DNA of 64,000 nucleotides, taken from the NCBI RefSeq assembly GCF_013409785.1, contig NZ_JACCBV010000001.1, forward strand, positions 2,356,001 through 2,420,000, read 5' to 3'. Within the stretch, counting starts at the first letter, position 1. Each line of letters opens with the position of its first letter. The notes beneath the pieces are model-generated. The model saw only the letters and a program-made list of their open reading frames with translations, did not search any database and was not told where the DNA came from. A program made the translations under genes and the position numbers. This stretch comes from Microbacterium immunditiarum (lineage in GTDB: Bacteria; Actinomycetota; Actinomycetes; Actinomycetales; Microbacteriaceae). Below are positions 8,049 through 20,346 of the stretch, piece after piece.

Positions 8049-10133
8049 TCACTCGGCGCGGAAGAGCCTCATCGACGTGCCCGGCATCCCGATGACCGCA
8101 CCCGGGGCGATCTCCTCGCCCTCGCTGTCGGGTGCCTCGTCGGCGCTCGACCACAGCGACACGAACCGTGAGACGTCGTCGATGCGGGGGAGCGTCACGT
8201 CCATCGGCGTCTCGGTGCCGTGCACGACGAGCAGGATGCGGTTGAGCTCCTCGACCTCGGGCGTCGAGGTCGCGGCGTACTGCAGAGTGCGGTGGCTCGC
8301 GTCGGTCCAGCGCTCGATCGACATCGTCTCGCCACGCTCGTCGTACCACTCCATGACCGAGGCGGACGGCGTGTGCTCGCCGAGCCGCGCGAAGCGGATC
8401 GGCCGCAGGGCGGGGTTCGCGTGACGCAGCGCGATGAGCCGGCGCGCGTGCGCGAGGAGGTCGCGCTGCCACGGCGCGTGCTGCCAGTCGAGCCACGTGA
8501 GCGGCGAGTCCTGGCAGTACGCGTTGTTGTTGCCGCGCTGCGTGCGACCGAACTCGTCACCCGCGGTGATCATCGGCACGCCGGCCGACAGCAGCAGCGT
8601 GCCGAGCAGGTTGCGCATCGCCTTGCGCCGCACGGCGAGGATCCGCTCGTCGCTCGTCCGGCCCTCGGTTCCGTGGTTGAACGACCGGTTCGTGTCGGCG
8701 CCGTCACGATTGTGCTCGCCGTTGGCGATGTTGTGCTTGACGTCGTAGGACACGAGGTCGTGCAGCGTGAAGCCATCGTGCGCCGTGATGAAGTTGATCC
8801 CCGCGAGCGGTCCGCGCTGCTCGCTGAACGTGTTGGACGATCCCGCGAGGCGCGTCGCGAACCCTCCGACGCCGACCGGAGGCGTGCCTGCGCGGCGCGC
8901 GTAGTCGACGTCGCTCAGCCAGAAGTTGCGCACACGGTCGCGATAGCGGTCGTTCCACTCGTGCCAGCCCGAGCCGAAGTTGCCGGTCTGCCACCCGCCC
9001 AAGCCCACGTCCCACGGCTCCGCGATGAGCTTCGCGTCCTGCAGGGCGGGGTCGTCGACGATGGCGCGAAGAAGCGGATGCTCCGGCGTGAACTCGTGGT
9101 TCGCATCGCGCCCGAGGGTCGCCGCCAGGTCGAGCCGGAAGCCGTCGACCTGCACCTCGTTCGCCCAGTAGCGCATCGAGTCGAGGACGAGGCGGGCCGC
9201 GGCATCCGTCGCCGTGTTCAGGGAATTGCCGCATCCCGTCACGTCGATGTACGACGCATCCTCGTCCTGGCGGTAGTACGAACGGTTGTCGATGCCCCGC
9301 AGGCTCGAGCGCGGCCCGCCGATTCCCTCCTCCACGGTGTGGTTGTAGACGACGTCGAGGATGACCTCGAGCCCCGCCTCGTGCAGCTGTCGCACCATCT
9401 GCTTGAACTCGCGGAGGACGGCCTCCGGGCCGCCGCGGCGGCTCTCCTCGGTCGCGTACGGCGCGTGCGGGGTGAAGAAGTTCAGCGAGTTGTAGCCCCA
9501 GTAGTTCGTGAGGCCCAGGTTCAGCAGGCGGGGCTCGGAGACGAACGCGTGCACGGGCAGCAGCTCGACGCTCGTGACCCCGAGCGAGGTCAGGTGGTCG
9601 ATCATCGCGGGGTGGGCGAGGCCGGCATACGTGCCGTGGAGGGCGGGTGGGACATCCGGATGCGTCTTCGTGAGCCCCTTGATGTGACCTTCGTAGATCA
9701 CCGTGCGGTCCCACGGCACGCGCGGCTTGCCGACCCCGCCCCAGTCGAAGGATCCCTCGACGACGACCGAGCGCCAGTCTCCGTAGCCGCCGCTGGCGAG
9801 GCCGCGCGAGTAAGGCTCGACGAGCAGGGTTCTCGGGTTGAACATGTTCCCCGGCCCGTGGACTCCGTCGACGCGGATCGCGTAGATCGTTCCCGCCCGC
9901 AGGCGCGGACTCGTGACGCTCCACACATGGCCGTCGCCCCGCTCGAGCGGGATGACGTCCGTCGCCCAGTCGAGGTCGTCGCCGTCGAAGATCACGAGCT
10001 CGATCTCGGACGCCGCGCCCGACCACACTCGCAGGGTGCCGGCGTCGCCGTGCAGGGTGACTCCGAGCCCGTCGAGCCGGCGGTCGAGAAGTCCGGGGGG
10101 CGAGACGGCCGCGGCGGGCTCCGGGCGAATCAT
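8049..10133 (-). CDS. glgX: glycogen debranching enzyme GlgX
   Basis: 694 aa from the ATG at 10133. GlgX hydrolyses alpha-1,6 linkages of limit dextrins. The protein has an N-terminal CBM48-like domain, then a GH13_11 barrel with typical blocks: VILDVVYNHT, GFRLDLAATLGR (nucleophile Asp), LIAEPWDVG (general acid Glu) and ITAHDGFTLHDLVSY. The motif TAGDEFGRTQRGNNNAYCQD is the usual isoamylase/GlgX signature. A GTG 27 nt upstream is in frame, but the ATG has TACTGT 7 nt before it and fits a leaderless start better. Transcribed divergently from the cysteine desulfurase gene, 74 bp apart. Confidence 0.95.
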   Translation of the reverse strand: MIRPEPAAAVSPPGLLDRRLDGLGVTLHGDAGTLRVWSGAASEIELVIFDGDDLDWATDVIPLERGDGHVWSVTSPRLRAGTIYAIRVDGVHGPGNMFNPRTLLVEPYSRGLASGGYGDWRSVVVEGSFDWGGVGKPRVPWDRTVIYEGHIKGLTKTHPDVPPALHGTYAGLAHPAMIDHLTSLGVTSVELLPVHAFVSEPRLLNLGLTNYWGYNSLNFFTPHAPYATEESRRGGPEAVLREFKQMVRQLHEAGLEVILDVVYNHTVEEGIGGPRSSLRGIDNRSYYRQDEDASYIDVTGCGNSLNTATDAAARLVLDSMRYWANEVQVDGFRLDLAATLGRDANHEFTPEHPLLRAIVDDPALQDAKLIAEPWDVGLGGWQTGNFGSGWHEWNDRYRDRVRNFWLSDVDYARRAGTPPVGVGGFATRLAGSSNTFSEQRGPLAGINFITAHDGFTLHDLVSYDVKHNIANGEHNRDGADTNRSFNHGTEGRTSDERILAVRRKAMRNLLGTLLLSAGVPMITAGDEFGRTQRGNNNAYCQDSPLTWLDWQHAPWQRDLLAHARRLIALRHANPALRPIRFARLGEHTPSASVMEWYDERGETMSIERWTDASHRTLQYAATSTPEVEELNRILLVVHGTETPMDVTLPRIDDVSRFVSLWSSADEAPDSEGEEIAPGAVIGMPGTSMRLFRAE

Positions 10134-10140
10134 GCGCTCT

Positions 10141-10146
10141 ACAGTA
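10141..10146 (-). promoter_or_regulatory. -10 element of glgX
   Basis: TACTGT on the minus strand, 7 nt upstream of ATG 10133. It argues for that ATG over the in-frame GTG at 10160, which would lie upstream of the transcription start. Confidence 0.55.
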
Positions 10147-10207
10147 GTAACGCCGCGCACCTCAGGCGCGCGGCGAAGGACGGCGACAGCGGACGGGGGC
10201 AGGACTC

Positions 10208-11374
10208 GTGGTGTATCTCGATCACGCCGCGACGACGCCGCTTCGGCCCGAAGCGCGAGACGCGTGGGTGCGGGCCGCGGAGGAGCTCGGCAACGCGTCG
10301 TCGATCCACGGCCCGGGCCAGTCCGCGCGCCGGCTGCTCGAAGACGCGCGCGAGCGCCTCGCCGCCGTCGCCGGCTGCGACCCGATCGAGGTCGTGTTCA
10401 CGTCGGGCGGCACCGAGGCGTCGAACCTCGCGATCAAAGGGCTGTGGTGGGCGCGCGCCGACGATCGTGACGCGGTCGTCCTGCCGGACGGAGAGCACCA
10501 CGCGACGCTCGACGCGGTGGAGTGGCTCGCGTCGCACGAGGGGGCGGCCGTGCGCTCGGTGCCCCTGGACGCGGTGGGGCGAATCCCGGTGGGCGCTTTC
10601 GCCGAGGCCCTCCACGGGGCGGTCCTCGCGACAGCGCTCGTCGCGAACAACGAGATCGGCACGGTCAACGACGCGGCCGGGCTCGCCGCTGCCGCGGACG
10701 CGGCGGGTGTGCCGCTGCACCTGGACGCGGTCGCCGCGTTCGGTCACGTTCCCGTCGACTTCACGGGGTGGCGTGCGGATGCCGCGCCCGCCACGGGCCT
10801 CGTCGCGATGAGCCTGTCCGCGCACAAGATCGGCGGCCCCGTCGGCGTGGGCGCCCTGATCGTCTCGCGCACCGCGACGATCGCGCCGCTCGTGCACGGC
10901 GGCGGCCAGCAGCGGGCGCTCCGGGCGGGCACGCAGGACGTCGCGGGCGCGGTCGCGTTCGCGGTCGCGGCGGAGCTCGCCGAGGCGGAGCGCGACGCGG
11001 AGGCCGGGAGGCTCACCGCGCTGCGGGAGAGGCTGGTGGCCGGCATCCGATCTTCCGTTCTCGGCGCGGAGCTGCTCGGCGACCCGGCGGACCGCGTCCC
11101 GGGAAACGCGCACGTGCTGTTCCCGGGCGCGCGCGGCGAGACGCTGCTGTTCCTGCTCGACCAGGCGGGGGTCGCCGTCTCGACGGGGTCGGCGTGCCAG
11201 GCCGGCGTGCCCGAGCCGTCCCACGTCGTGCTCGCACTGGGGCGCAGCGCGGACGAGGCGCGCGAGGTGCTGCGGCTCACGCTGGGGCGCACGTCCACCG
11301 ATGCGGACGTCGACGCGCTGCTCGCAGCGCTGCCTTCCGCCGTGGAGCGGGCGCGCGCGGCATCCGCCCGCTGA
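10208..11374 (+). CDS. cysteine desulfurase (IscS/NifS family), sulfur donor for MnmA
   Basis: 388 aa. This PLP enzyme converts cysteine to alanine and a protein-bound persulfide. It opens with VYLDHAATTPL. The PLP-binding lysine lies in SAHKIGG and the persulfide-carrying cysteine in STGSACQAG. Its length and this class-I loop match IscS/NifS. It lies 46 bp upstream of mnmA, so its likely job is sulfur supply for tRNA 2-thiouridine; a wider Fe-S role is possible. The GTG at 10208 is preceded by AGGA with a 5-nt spacer. Confidence 0.95.
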   Translation: MVYLDHAATTPLRPEARDAWVRAAEELGNASSIHGPGQSARRLLEDARERLAAVAGCDPIEVVFTSGGTEASNLAIKGLWWARADDRDAVVLPDGEHHATLDAVEWLASHEGAAVRSVPLDAVGRIPVGAFAEALHGAVLATALVANNEIGTVNDAAGLAAAADAAGVPLHLDAVAAFGHVPVDFTGWRADAAPATGLVAMSLSAHKIGGPVGVGALIVSRTATIAPLVHGGGQQRALRAGTQDVAGAVAFAVAAELAEAERDAEAGRLTALRERLVAGIRSSVLGAELLGDPADRVPGNAHVLFPGARGETLLFLLDQAGVAVSTGSACQAGVPEPSHVVLALGRSADEAREVLRLTLGRTSTDADVDALLAALPSAVERARAASAR

Positions 11375-11408
11375 GCTCGCTTTCCGGCTGGGGTCCAGGT
11401 GGCGCTCG

Positions 11409-11414
11409 TAGACT
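11409..11414 (+). promoter_or_regulatory. -10 element of mnmA
   Basis: TAGACT, then six bases, then ATG 11421: leaderless geometry. This gives mnmA its own promoter inside the desulfurase-mnmA pair. Confidence 0.6.
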
Positions 11415-11420
11415 TGACGG

Positions 11421-12518
11421 ATGCGCATCCTGGCGGCAATGAGCGGCGGAGTCGACTCCGCCGTCGCCGCCGCGCGCGCGGTCGAAGCCGGTCATGACGT
11501 CGTCGGCGTGCACCTCGCCCTGTCGCGAGCAGGCGGCACGCTGCGTACCGGAAGCCGCGGATGCTGCACGATCGAGGATGCGATGGACGCGCGCCGCGCG
11601 GCCGATCGCCTCGGGATCCCCTTCTACGTATGGGATTTCTCGGAGCGGTTCCGCGACGACGTGATCGACGACTTCATCGCGGAGTACCGCGCCGGCCGCA
11701 CGCCGAATCCGTGCATGCGGTGCAACGAGAAGATCAAGTTCGCGGCGCTCCTCGAGCGGGCTCTCGAGCTCGGGTTCGACGCCGTGTGCACGGGTCATTA
11801 CGCGAAGCTCGTCGACGGCCCCGAGGGACTCGAGCTGCATCGCGCATCGGATGCCGCGAAGGACCAGTCCTACGTGCTCGGAGTGCTCACCGCCGAGCAG
11901 CTCGCGCACACGTTCTTCCCGCTCGGGGCGACCCCGTCGAAGGCGCTCGTGCGGGCCGAGGCGGAGGCGCGTGGGCTGACGGTCGCCCATAAGCCCGACA
12001 GCCACGACATCTGCTTCATCCCCGACGGCGACACGCGCGGCTGGCTCGCCGAGAAGGTGGGCACCGCGCCCGGTGAGATCGTCGACCGCACGGGCGCCGT
12101 GGTCGGGAAGCACGAGGGCGCGCACGCGTTCACGGTGGGACAGCGTCGCGGACTCTCCCTCGGCGTGCCCGCGCCCGACGGCAAGCCGCGCTTCGTGCTC
12201 GAGGTGCGGCCCGTCTCGAACACGGTCGTCGTCGGCCCGAAGGAGGCCCTCGCCACGGCCGAGATCGCGGGGGAGCGATTCACGTGGGCCGGTCGCGCTC
12301 CGTCGACGGACGAGTTCGCGTGCGACGTGCAGATCCGCGCCCACGCCGACCCTGTGCCGGCGCACGCGGTCATCGCCGACGGCATCGTGACAGTCCGCCC
12401 CGAGGCGCCGTTCGAGGGCGTCGCGCCCGGCCAGACGGCGGTGATGTACGACGGCACGCGCGTGATCGGGCAGTTCACGATCGACCGCAGCGTGTCGGCC
12501 GTGCCTGTCGGCGCCTGA
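11421..12518 (+). CDS. mnmA: tRNA-specific 2-thiouridylase MnmA (TrmU)
   Basis: 365 aa. It adenylates and thiolates U34 of tRNAs for Glu, Gln and Lys. The N-terminal PP-loop SGGVDSAV (from residue 9) is followed by the conserved catalytic cysteine region [12 protein letters not shown] and the second cysteine in [10 protein letters not shown]. The GQRRGLSLG block and a C-terminal beta-barrel complete the family architecture. Start ATG 11421 is fixed by the TAGACT -10 element 6 nt upstream and the immediate [13 protein letters not shown] opening. The desulfurase upstream is the expected sulfur donor. Confidence 0.97.
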   Translation: MRILAAMSGGVDSAVAAARAVEAGHDVVGVHLALSRAGGTLRTGSRGCCTIEDAMDARRAADRLGIPFYVWDFSERFRDDVIDDFIAEYRAGRTPNPCMRCNEKIKFAALLERALELGFDAVCTGHYAKLVDGPEGLELHRASDAAKDQSYVLGVLTAEQLAHTFFPLGATPSKALVRAEAEARGLTVAHKPDSHDICFIPDGDTRGWLAEKVGTAPGEIVDRTGAVVGKHEGAHAFTVGQRRGLSLGVPAPDGKPRFVLEVRPVSNTVVVGPKEALATAEIAGERFTWAGRAPSTDEFACDVQIRAHADPVPAHAVIADGIVTVRPEAPFEGVAPGQTAVMYDGTRVIGQFTIDRSVSAVPVGA

Positions 12519-12555
12519 GCCGCGCAAGCCCCGTGGCGCTGTCCGAGGGCACTCC

Positions 12556-14901
<2,346 letters not shown>

Positions 14902-14908
14902 GGGTCGG

Positions 14909-15214
14909 ATGCAGTGGCTGTACCGCATCGTGCCCTCGCGTCCCGAGATGCCCGGCGCCCCGACGCGCGAAGAGGCCGCTCTCGCGAGCGAGCACTTCGA
15001 CTACCTGCTCGAGCTGAAGGAGCGCGGCGCCCTCGTCCTCGCGGGCCGCACACAGGAGGACGTCGGCACGTTCGGCATCGTGATCTTCGAGGCGCCGGAT
15101 CGGGCATCCGCGCGTGCCATCGCCGAAGCCGACCCCGCAGTCGCGGGCGGCGTCTTCACGATGACCCTGCACCCTTACGCCGTCGCGGTCGCGCGCGACG
15201 AGCTCGGCGACTGA
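14909..15214 (+). CDS. YCII-like small protein
   Basis: 101 aa with the YCII family pattern: an N-terminal strand MQWLYRIVPSRP, then EHFDYLLELKERGALVLAGRT and a ferredoxin-like alpha/beta fold ending in MTLHPYAVA. YCII proteins are small dimeric domains of mostly unknown catalytic role. ATG 14909 follows GATGAGGG. The start is 7 nt after the ligA stop, so it is probably read from the ligA transcript. Function unknown; the family call is fairly safe. Confidence 0.75.
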   Translation: MQWLYRIVPSRPEMPGAPTREEAALASEHFDYLLELKERGALVLAGRTQEDVGTFGIVIFEAPDRASARAIAEADPAVAGGVFTMTLHPYAVAVARDELGD

Positions 15215-15217
15215 CGG

Positions 15218-16921
15218 TCAACCGCCGCTGTTCAGCTGCAGCAGCGACTCGCGCACCTGGCGGCGCAGCACCTTGCCGATGAGGGACTTGGGCAGCTCGT
15301 CCACCACGAAGATGCGCCGGGGCACCTTGTAGGGTGTGAGGATGCGGCGGGCGAACTCGCGCACCGCCTCGACGTCGACGTCGTCCACATCGGCGGAGCA
15401 CACGACAGCCGCCACGACCTCTTCGCCGGACTTCTCGCTCGGCAGGCCGACGACCGCGGCGTCCTCGACGTCGGGGTGCTGTCGCAGGACGGCCTCGACC
15501 TCGGTCGGCGCGACGTTGAAGCCGCCCGTGATGATGAGCTCCTTGATGCGGTCGACGATGCGCACGAAGCCGGCGTCGTCGATCGTCACGATGTCTCCGG
15601 TGCGGAACCAGCCGTCGGCGAAGACGCTCTCGGTCTCCTCCGGCTTGCCGTAGTAGGCCTGGAACACCTGCGGACCGCGCACGACGAGCTCGCCGCGCTC
15701 GCCCGGAGCGACGTCGCGCGTCGGGTCGTCGGGATCAACGACGCGGCACTCGGTTCCCGGCAGGGGAAGACCCACGGTGCCCGGAACGCGGTTCGGGGCG
15801 ACCGGGTTCGCCATGAGCACGGGCGAGCACTCCGACAGCCCGTAGCCCTCGACGAGGTATCCGCCCGACGCCTCCTCGAACGGCACGACGAGCTCGTGCG
15901 GAAGCGCCATCGCGCCCGAGATCGCGATCTCGGTTCCGGCGAGCGACACGCCCTTCTCCTTCGCGGCCTGCAGCAGCCGCGCGGCGATCGGAGGCACGAG
16001 GGGGAGGAACGTCGCCGGATGCCTCTTCGTCACCTCGAGCACCATGTCGGGGTCGAAGCGCGGGAAGAGCACGAGCCGCGCGCCCATCGACATCGCGAAC
16101 GTGAGGCACAGCGTCAGCCCGTAGGCGTGGAACATCGGGAGCACGGCGTAGACGACGCATCCGTGTCCGCGTTTGATCGACGGCACCCACGCGCGCGCCT
16201 GCGCTGCGTTCGACAGCAGGTTGCGGTGCGTCAGGACGGCGCCCTTCGGAGTGCCGGTCGTGCCACTCGTGTACTGGATGATCGCGACGTCGTCCGTCGC
16301 GGGCCGCGGTGCCGTCGCCGGGAGAGGCTCGGCCCTCAGCAGCTCCTCCCACGGGGTCACGCCGCGCACGGGCTCGTGCAGCGCCTCGCGGGCCTCGCGA
16401 GCCTTCGCGATGGGCAGCTTGAGGGCGAGGCGAGTGCCGAGCGGCATCGCCTTCGTGATGTTGACCGAGACGAGCTCACGCACGCGAAGGTCGTCGGGGA
16501 AATCCTGGATCGTGGGGACGACCTTGCTCCACGCGATGACGTGCTTTGCGCCGTGGTCCTCGAACTGCTTGCGCAGCTCGCGCGGCGTGTAGAGCGGGTT
16601 GTGCTCGACCACGATGCCTCCTACGCGAAGCACCGCGTAGAAGGCGACGATGTGCTGCGGGCAGTTCGGCAGCACGATCGCCACCGGGTCGCCGGGGCCC
16701 ACGCCGCGGTCGCGCAACGCCGACGCGACGCGCTCGATCTGCTGTTGCATCTCGCGGTAGGACGTCGTGCGTCCGAAGAACTGGAGGGCCGGGGCATCCG
16801 GATAATCGCGGGCCGACGCCTCGACGATGTCGATGAGCGAGCCGGTGACCGGTTCGAGATCCTCGGGCACCCCCTCGGCGTAGCTCGCGATCCAGGGGCG
16901 GGGAGGGTCGTACGTCGTCAC
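15218..16921 (-). CDS. long-chain fatty-acid--CoA ligase (AMP-binding)
   Basis: 567 aa, ANL superfamily. It activates a fatty acid with ATP and CoA. The P-loop motif YTSGTTGTPKGAVLTH (about 230-245) and the later YGLSECSP, GWFRTGD and RIKELIITGG motifs are all present, with the catalytic lysine near the C-terminus (LIGKVLRRQ). The closest functional description is FadD-type, but chain-length preference cannot be read. The GTG start at 16921 has TAGTCT 6 nt upstream and no SD. It is divergent from gatC with 57 bp between the two start codons, so the two promoters lie nearly back to back. Confidence 0.92.
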   Translation of the reverse strand: MTTYDPPRPWIASYAEGVPEDLEPVTGSLIDIVEASARDYPDAPALQFFGRTTSYREMQQQIERVASALRDRGVGPGDPVAIVLPNCPQHIVAFYAVLRVGGIVVEHNPLYTPRELRKQFEDHGAKHVIAWSKVVPTIQDFPDDLRVRELVSVNITKAMPLGTRLALKLPIAKAREAREALHEPVRGVTPWEELLRAEPLPATAPRPATDDVAIIQYTSGTTGTPKGAVLTHRNLLSNAAQARAWVPSIKRGHGCVVYAVLPMFHAYGLTLCLTFAMSMGARLVLFPRFDPDMVLEVTKRHPATFLPLVPPIAARLLQAAKEKGVSLAGTEIAISGAMALPHELVVPFEEASGGYLVEGYGLSECSPVLMANPVAPNRVPGTVGLPLPGTECRVVDPDDPTRDVAPGERGELVVRGPQVFQAYYGKPEETESVFADGWFRTGDIVTIDDAGFVRIVDRIKELIITGGFNVAPTEVEAVLRQHPDVEDAAVVGLPSEKSGEEVVAAVVCSADVDDVDVEAVREFARRILTPYKVPRRIFVVDELPKSLIGKVLRRQVRESLLQLNSGG

Positions 16922-16927
16922 GCGACC

Positions 16928-16933
16928 AGACTA
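16928..16933 (-). promoter_or_regulatory. -10 element of the acyl-CoA ligase gene
   Basis: TAGTCT on the minus strand with a 6-nt spacer to GTG 16921. It lies 33 bp from the gatC -10 element on the opposite strand. Confidence 0.6.
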
Positions 16934-16966
16934 CGCCCGCGGGAAAAGCGCTGTCGGAGCGCGACC

Positions 16967-16972
16967 TAGAAT
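16967..16972 (+). promoter_or_regulatory. -10 element of gatC
   Basis: TAGAAT, close to the TATAAT consensus, 6 nt before the gatC GTG. It probably drives the whole gatCAB operon. Confidence 0.65.
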
Positions 16973-16978
16973 GGGCTG

Positions 16979-17278
16979 GTGTCTGAAATCACCCCCGATC
17001 TCGTGCGCCATCTCGGTGTGCTCGCCCGGATCCAGCTGAGCGACGCGGAGGTCGAGCGTCTCACCGGCCAGCTCGACGTCATCGTCGACAACATCGCGAA
17101 GGTCTCTCGGGTCGCGACACCCGAGGTGCCGGCCACAAGCCACCCGATCGCCATGAGCAACGTGTTCCGCCCCGACGTCGTGGGCGACATGCTCACCTCC
17201 GAGCAGGTGCTGCAGAACGCGCCGGATGCCGCAGACGGCCGCTTCCGCGTGACCGCGATCCTCGGCGAAGAGCAGTAG
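16979..17278 (+). CDS. gatC: glutamyl-tRNA(Gln)/Asp-tRNA(Asn) amidotransferase subunit GatC
   Basis: 99 aa. This small subunit wraps around GatA and GatB. It has the family opening [21 protein letters not shown] and the segment [19 protein letters not shown]. The GTG at 16979 is leaderless by the TAGAAT hexamer. It is the first gene of gatC-gatA-gatB, separated from gatA by only 8 nt. Confidence 0.95.
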   Translation: MSEITPDLVRHLGVLARIQLSDAEVERLTGQLDVIVDNIAKVSRVATPEVPATSHPIAMSNVFRPDVVGDMLTSEQVLQNAPDAADGRFRVTAILGEEQ

Positions 17279-17286
17279 GGGGAGTC

Positions 17287-18798
17287 GTGACCGATCTCAC
17301 GAAGCTGAGCGCCGCCGCGCTCGCCGACATGCTCGCCTCGGGCGAGGTGTCCAGCGTCGAAGCCACGCAGGCGCACCTCGACCGCATCGCCGCCGTCGAC
17401 GGCGACGTCCATGCCTTCCTGCACGTGAGCGACCACGCCCTCGACGTCGCGGCCGACATCGACCGCCGTCGCGCGGCGGGGGAGCAGCTCGGCCCCGTCG
17501 CGGGCGTGCCGCTCGCCATCAAGGACGTGCTCGTGACGACCGACATGCCGTCAACGAGCGGCTCGAAGATCCTCGAGGGCTTCATGTCGCCGTACGACGC
17601 GACGGTCGTCGCCCGCTCGCGCGCGGCCGGTCTCGTGCCGCTCGGCAAGACGAACATGGACGAGTTCGCGATGGGCTCGTCGACCGAGCACTCGGCATAC
17701 GGCCCGACCCGCAACCCGTGGGACCTCGAGCGCATCCCCGGCGGCTCGGGCGGCGGTTCGGCCGCGGCCGTCGCCGCGTTCGAGGCGCCCCTCGCGCTCG
17801 GCTCGGACACAGGCGGCTCGATCCGCCAGCCCGCACACGTGACCGGGACCGTCGGCATGAAGCCGACGTACGGCGGCGTGAGCCGCTTCGGGGCCATCGC
17901 CCTCGCATCGTCGCTCGACCAGGTCGGCCCCGTGACGCGCACCGTGCTCGACGCGGGCCTGCTGCACGACGTCATCGGCGGACACGACCCGCACGACGCC
18001 ACCTCGCTCACCGACGAGTGGCCGTCGTTCGCGGCCGTCGCGCGCGAGGGCGCGACGGGCGGCGTGCTCAAGGGACTGAAGGTCGGCGTCATCCGCGAGT
18101 TGCCCGACAGCGGCTTCCAGCCCGGCGTCTCGGAGTCGTTCCGCGCTGCTCTGGCCGCGATGGAGGCGCAGGGCGCCGAGATCGTCGAGGTGAGCGCGCC
18201 GCACTTCGAGTACGGCGTCGCCGCGTACTACCTGATCCTTCCCGCCGAGGCGTCGAGCAACCTCGCCAAGTTCGACTCCGTGCGGTTCGGCCTGCGGGTC
18301 GACGTGCCGGGCGGAACGGTCGAGGACGTGATGGCCGCGACCCGCGAGGCGGGCTTCGGCGACGAGGTCAAGCGCCGGGTCATCCTCGGCACCTACGCGC
18401 TGTCGGCCGGCTACTACGACGCGTACTACGGCTCGGCGCAGAAGGTCCGCACCCTCATCCAGCGCGACTTCGACGAGGCGTTCGCGCAGGTCGACGTGAT
18501 CGCGACGCCGTCCGCGCCGACGACCGCGTTCAAGCTCGGCGAGAAGATCGACGACCCGATGCAGATGTACCTCAACGACGTCACGACGATCCCCGCGAAC
18601 CTCGCGGGCGTCCCCGGCATCTCCATCCCCGCCGGCCTCGCGCCGGAGGACGGACTGCCCGTGGGCATCCAGTTCCTCGCTCCCGCCCGCGAGGACGCAC
18701 GCCTCTACCGCGTGGGCGCCGCGCTCGAGGCGCTGCTCCTCGATTCGTGGAGCGGACCGCTGCTCGATCGCGCGCCGGTGCTGGGAGGTGCCCGCTGA
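17287..18798 (+). CDS. gatA: aspartyl/glutamyl-tRNA amidotransferase subunit GatA
   Basis: 503 aa. This amidase subunit releases ammonia from glutamine for transamidation of Glu-tRNA(Gln). The amidase signature is intact: catalytic Lys in AIKDV (K79), the Gly/Ser-rich [12 protein letters not shown], and the cis-Ser/nucleophile Ser block [14 protein letters not shown] 17287 follows GGGGGAG. Its stop overlaps the gatB start (TGATG). Confidence 0.97.
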   Translation: MTDLTKLSAAALADMLASGEVSSVEATQAHLDRIAAVDGDVHAFLHVSDHALDVAADIDRRRAAGEQLGPVAGVPLAIKDVLVTTDMPSTSGSKILEGFMSPYDATVVARSRAAGLVPLGKTNMDEFAMGSSTEHSAYGPTRNPWDLERIPGGSGGGSAAAVAAFEAPLALGSDTGGSIRQPAHVTGTVGMKPTYGGVSRFGAIALASSLDQVGPVTRTVLDAGLLHDVIGGHDPHDATSLTDEWPSFAAVAREGATGGVLKGLKVGVIRELPDSGFQPGVSESFRAALAAMEAQGAEIVEVSAPHFEYGVAAYYLILPAEASSNLAKFDSVRFGLRVDVPGGTVEDVMAATREAGFGDEVKRRVILGTYALSAGYYDAYYGSAQKVRTLIQRDFDEAFAQVDVIATPSAPTTAFKLGEKIDDPMQMYLNDVTTIPANLAGVPGISIPAGLAPEDGLPVGIQFLAPAREDARLYRVGAALEALLLDSWSGPLLDRAPVLGGAR

Positions 18799-20312
18799 TG
18801 GCCAAGGACAAGCTGATGGACTTCGACGAGGCGCTCGAGCTGTTCGAGCCGGTGCTCGGATTCGAGGTGCACGTCGAGCTGAACACCCACACGAAGATGT
18901 TCTCGCGGGCCGCGAACCCCGCGAACTCGGCGAACCACGGAGCGGAGCCGAACACGCTCGTCGCGCCCGTCGACATGGGCCTCCCGGGGTCGCTTCCGGT
19001 CGTGAACGAGACGGCCGTGCGTCACTCGATCAGCCTGGGCCTGGCGCTCGGATGCTCGATCGCGCCTTCCAGCCGCTTCGCGCGCAAGAACTACTTCTAC
19101 CCCGACCTCGGCAAGAACTACCAGATCTCGCAGTACGACGAGCCGATCGCGTTCGATGGCCAGGTCGACATCGAGCTCTTCGACGGAACGGTGGTGACGG
19201 TGCCGATCGAGCGGGCGCATATGGAGGAAGACGCCGGCAAGCTCACCCACATGGGCGGGGCGACCGGCCGCATCCACGGCGCGGAGTACTCGCTCGTCGA
19301 CTACAACCGCGCCGGTGTGCCGCTCGTCGAGATCGTCACGAAGCCGATCTTCGGCGCCGAGCACCGTGCACCCGAGATCGCGAAGGCGTACGTGCAGACG
19401 ATCCGCGACATCGTGATCGCGCTGGGCATCTCCGAGGCGCGCATGGAGCGAGGCAACCTGCGCTGCGACGCGAACGTGTCGCTGCGCCCGCGCGGCCAGG
19501 AGAAGCTCGGCATCCGCACCGAGACGAAGAACGTCAACTCGATGCGCTCGGTCGAGCGCGCGGTGCGGTACGAGATCCAGCGCCAGGCGGCGATCCTCGC
19601 CGCCGGAGGCACGATCACGCAGGAGACGCGCCACTGGCACGAAGACACCGGCACGACCTCGCCGGGTCGTCCGAAGTCGGATGCCGACGACTACCGCTAC
19701 TTCCCGGAGCCCGACCTGCTGCCGGTCGAGCCGTCGGAGGAGCTGATCGAGGAGCTGCGCGCAACGCTGCCCGAGCCGCCCGCGGCGCACCGCCGCCGGC
19801 TCAAGGCCGACTGGGGCTTCACCGACCTCGAGTTCCAGGACGTCGTCAACGGCGGCCTGCTCGCCGAGGTCGAGGCCACGATCGCCGCGGGCGCCGCGCC
19901 CGCGTCGGCGCGCAAGTGGTGGACGGGTGAGATCAGCCGTATCGCGAACGCCCAGGGGCGCGAGGCGGCCGAGCTGGTGACGCCCGCACAGGTGGCGGAG
20001 CTTCAGGGGCTCGTCGACGCGGGAACGCTCACCGACAAGCTCGCACGCCAGGTGCTCGAAGGCGTCATCGCGGGCGAAGGCTCGCCGCAGCAGGTGGTCG
20101 ACGCTCGCGGACTCGCGGTCGTCTCCGACGACACCGCGCTCCTCGCCGCGATCGACGACGCGCTGGCCTCGCAGCCCGACGTGCTCGAGAAGATCCGCGA
20201 CGGCAAGGTGCAGGCCGCCGGCGCGATCATCGGCGCGGTCATGAAGGCGATGAAGGGCCAGGCGGATGCCGCGCGCGTCCGTGAGCTGATCCTGGAACGC
20301 GCGGCGCAGTAG
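18798..20312 (+). CDS. gatB: aspartyl/glutamyl-tRNA amidotransferase subunit GatB
   Basis: 504 aa. GatB phosphorylates the misacylated glutamyl- or aspartyl-tRNA and receives the ammonia channelled from GatA. The N-terminal kinase-like domain shows [10 protein letters not shown], the block [31 protein letters not shown], and the [13 protein letters not shown] signature. The C-terminal helical and YqeY-like tail (from about 380) binds tRNA. The ATG at 18798 shares a base with the gatA stop, so coupling is certain from the layout. The longer frame upstream is only a shadow of gatA. Confidence 0.97.
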   Translation: MAKDKLMDFDEALELFEPVLGFEVHVELNTHTKMFSRAANPANSANHGAEPNTLVAPVDMGLPGSLPVVNETAVRHSISLGLALGCSIAPSSRFARKNYFYPDLGKNYQISQYDEPIAFDGQVDIELFDGTVVTVPIERAHMEEDAGKLTHMGGATGRIHGAEYSLVDYNRAGVPLVEIVTKPIFGAEHRAPEIAKAYVQTIRDIVIALGISEARMERGNLRCDANVSLRPRGQEKLGIRTETKNVNSMRSVERAVRYEIQRQAAILAAGGTITQETRHWHEDTGTTSPGRPKSDADDYRYFPEPDLLPVEPSEELIEELRATLPEPPAAHRRRLKADWGFTDLEFQDVVNGGLLAEVEATIAAGAAPASARKWWTGEISRIANAQGREAAELVTPAQVAELQGLVDAGTLTDKLARQVLEGVIAGEGSPQQVVDARGLAVVSDDTALLAAIDDALASQPDVLEKIRDGKVQAAGAIIGAVMKAMKGQADAARVRELILERAAQ

Positions 20313-20334
20313 CGTCGATGTCGGCTGCGACGTC

Positions 20335-20340
20335 GACAAT
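20335..20340 (+). promoter_or_regulatory. probable -10 element of dinB
   Basis: GACAAT, 6 nt before ATG 20347. It departs from TANNNT only at the first base. No SOS-box-like palindrome is visible next to it. Confidence 0.4.
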
Positions 20341-20346
20341 TGAGTC

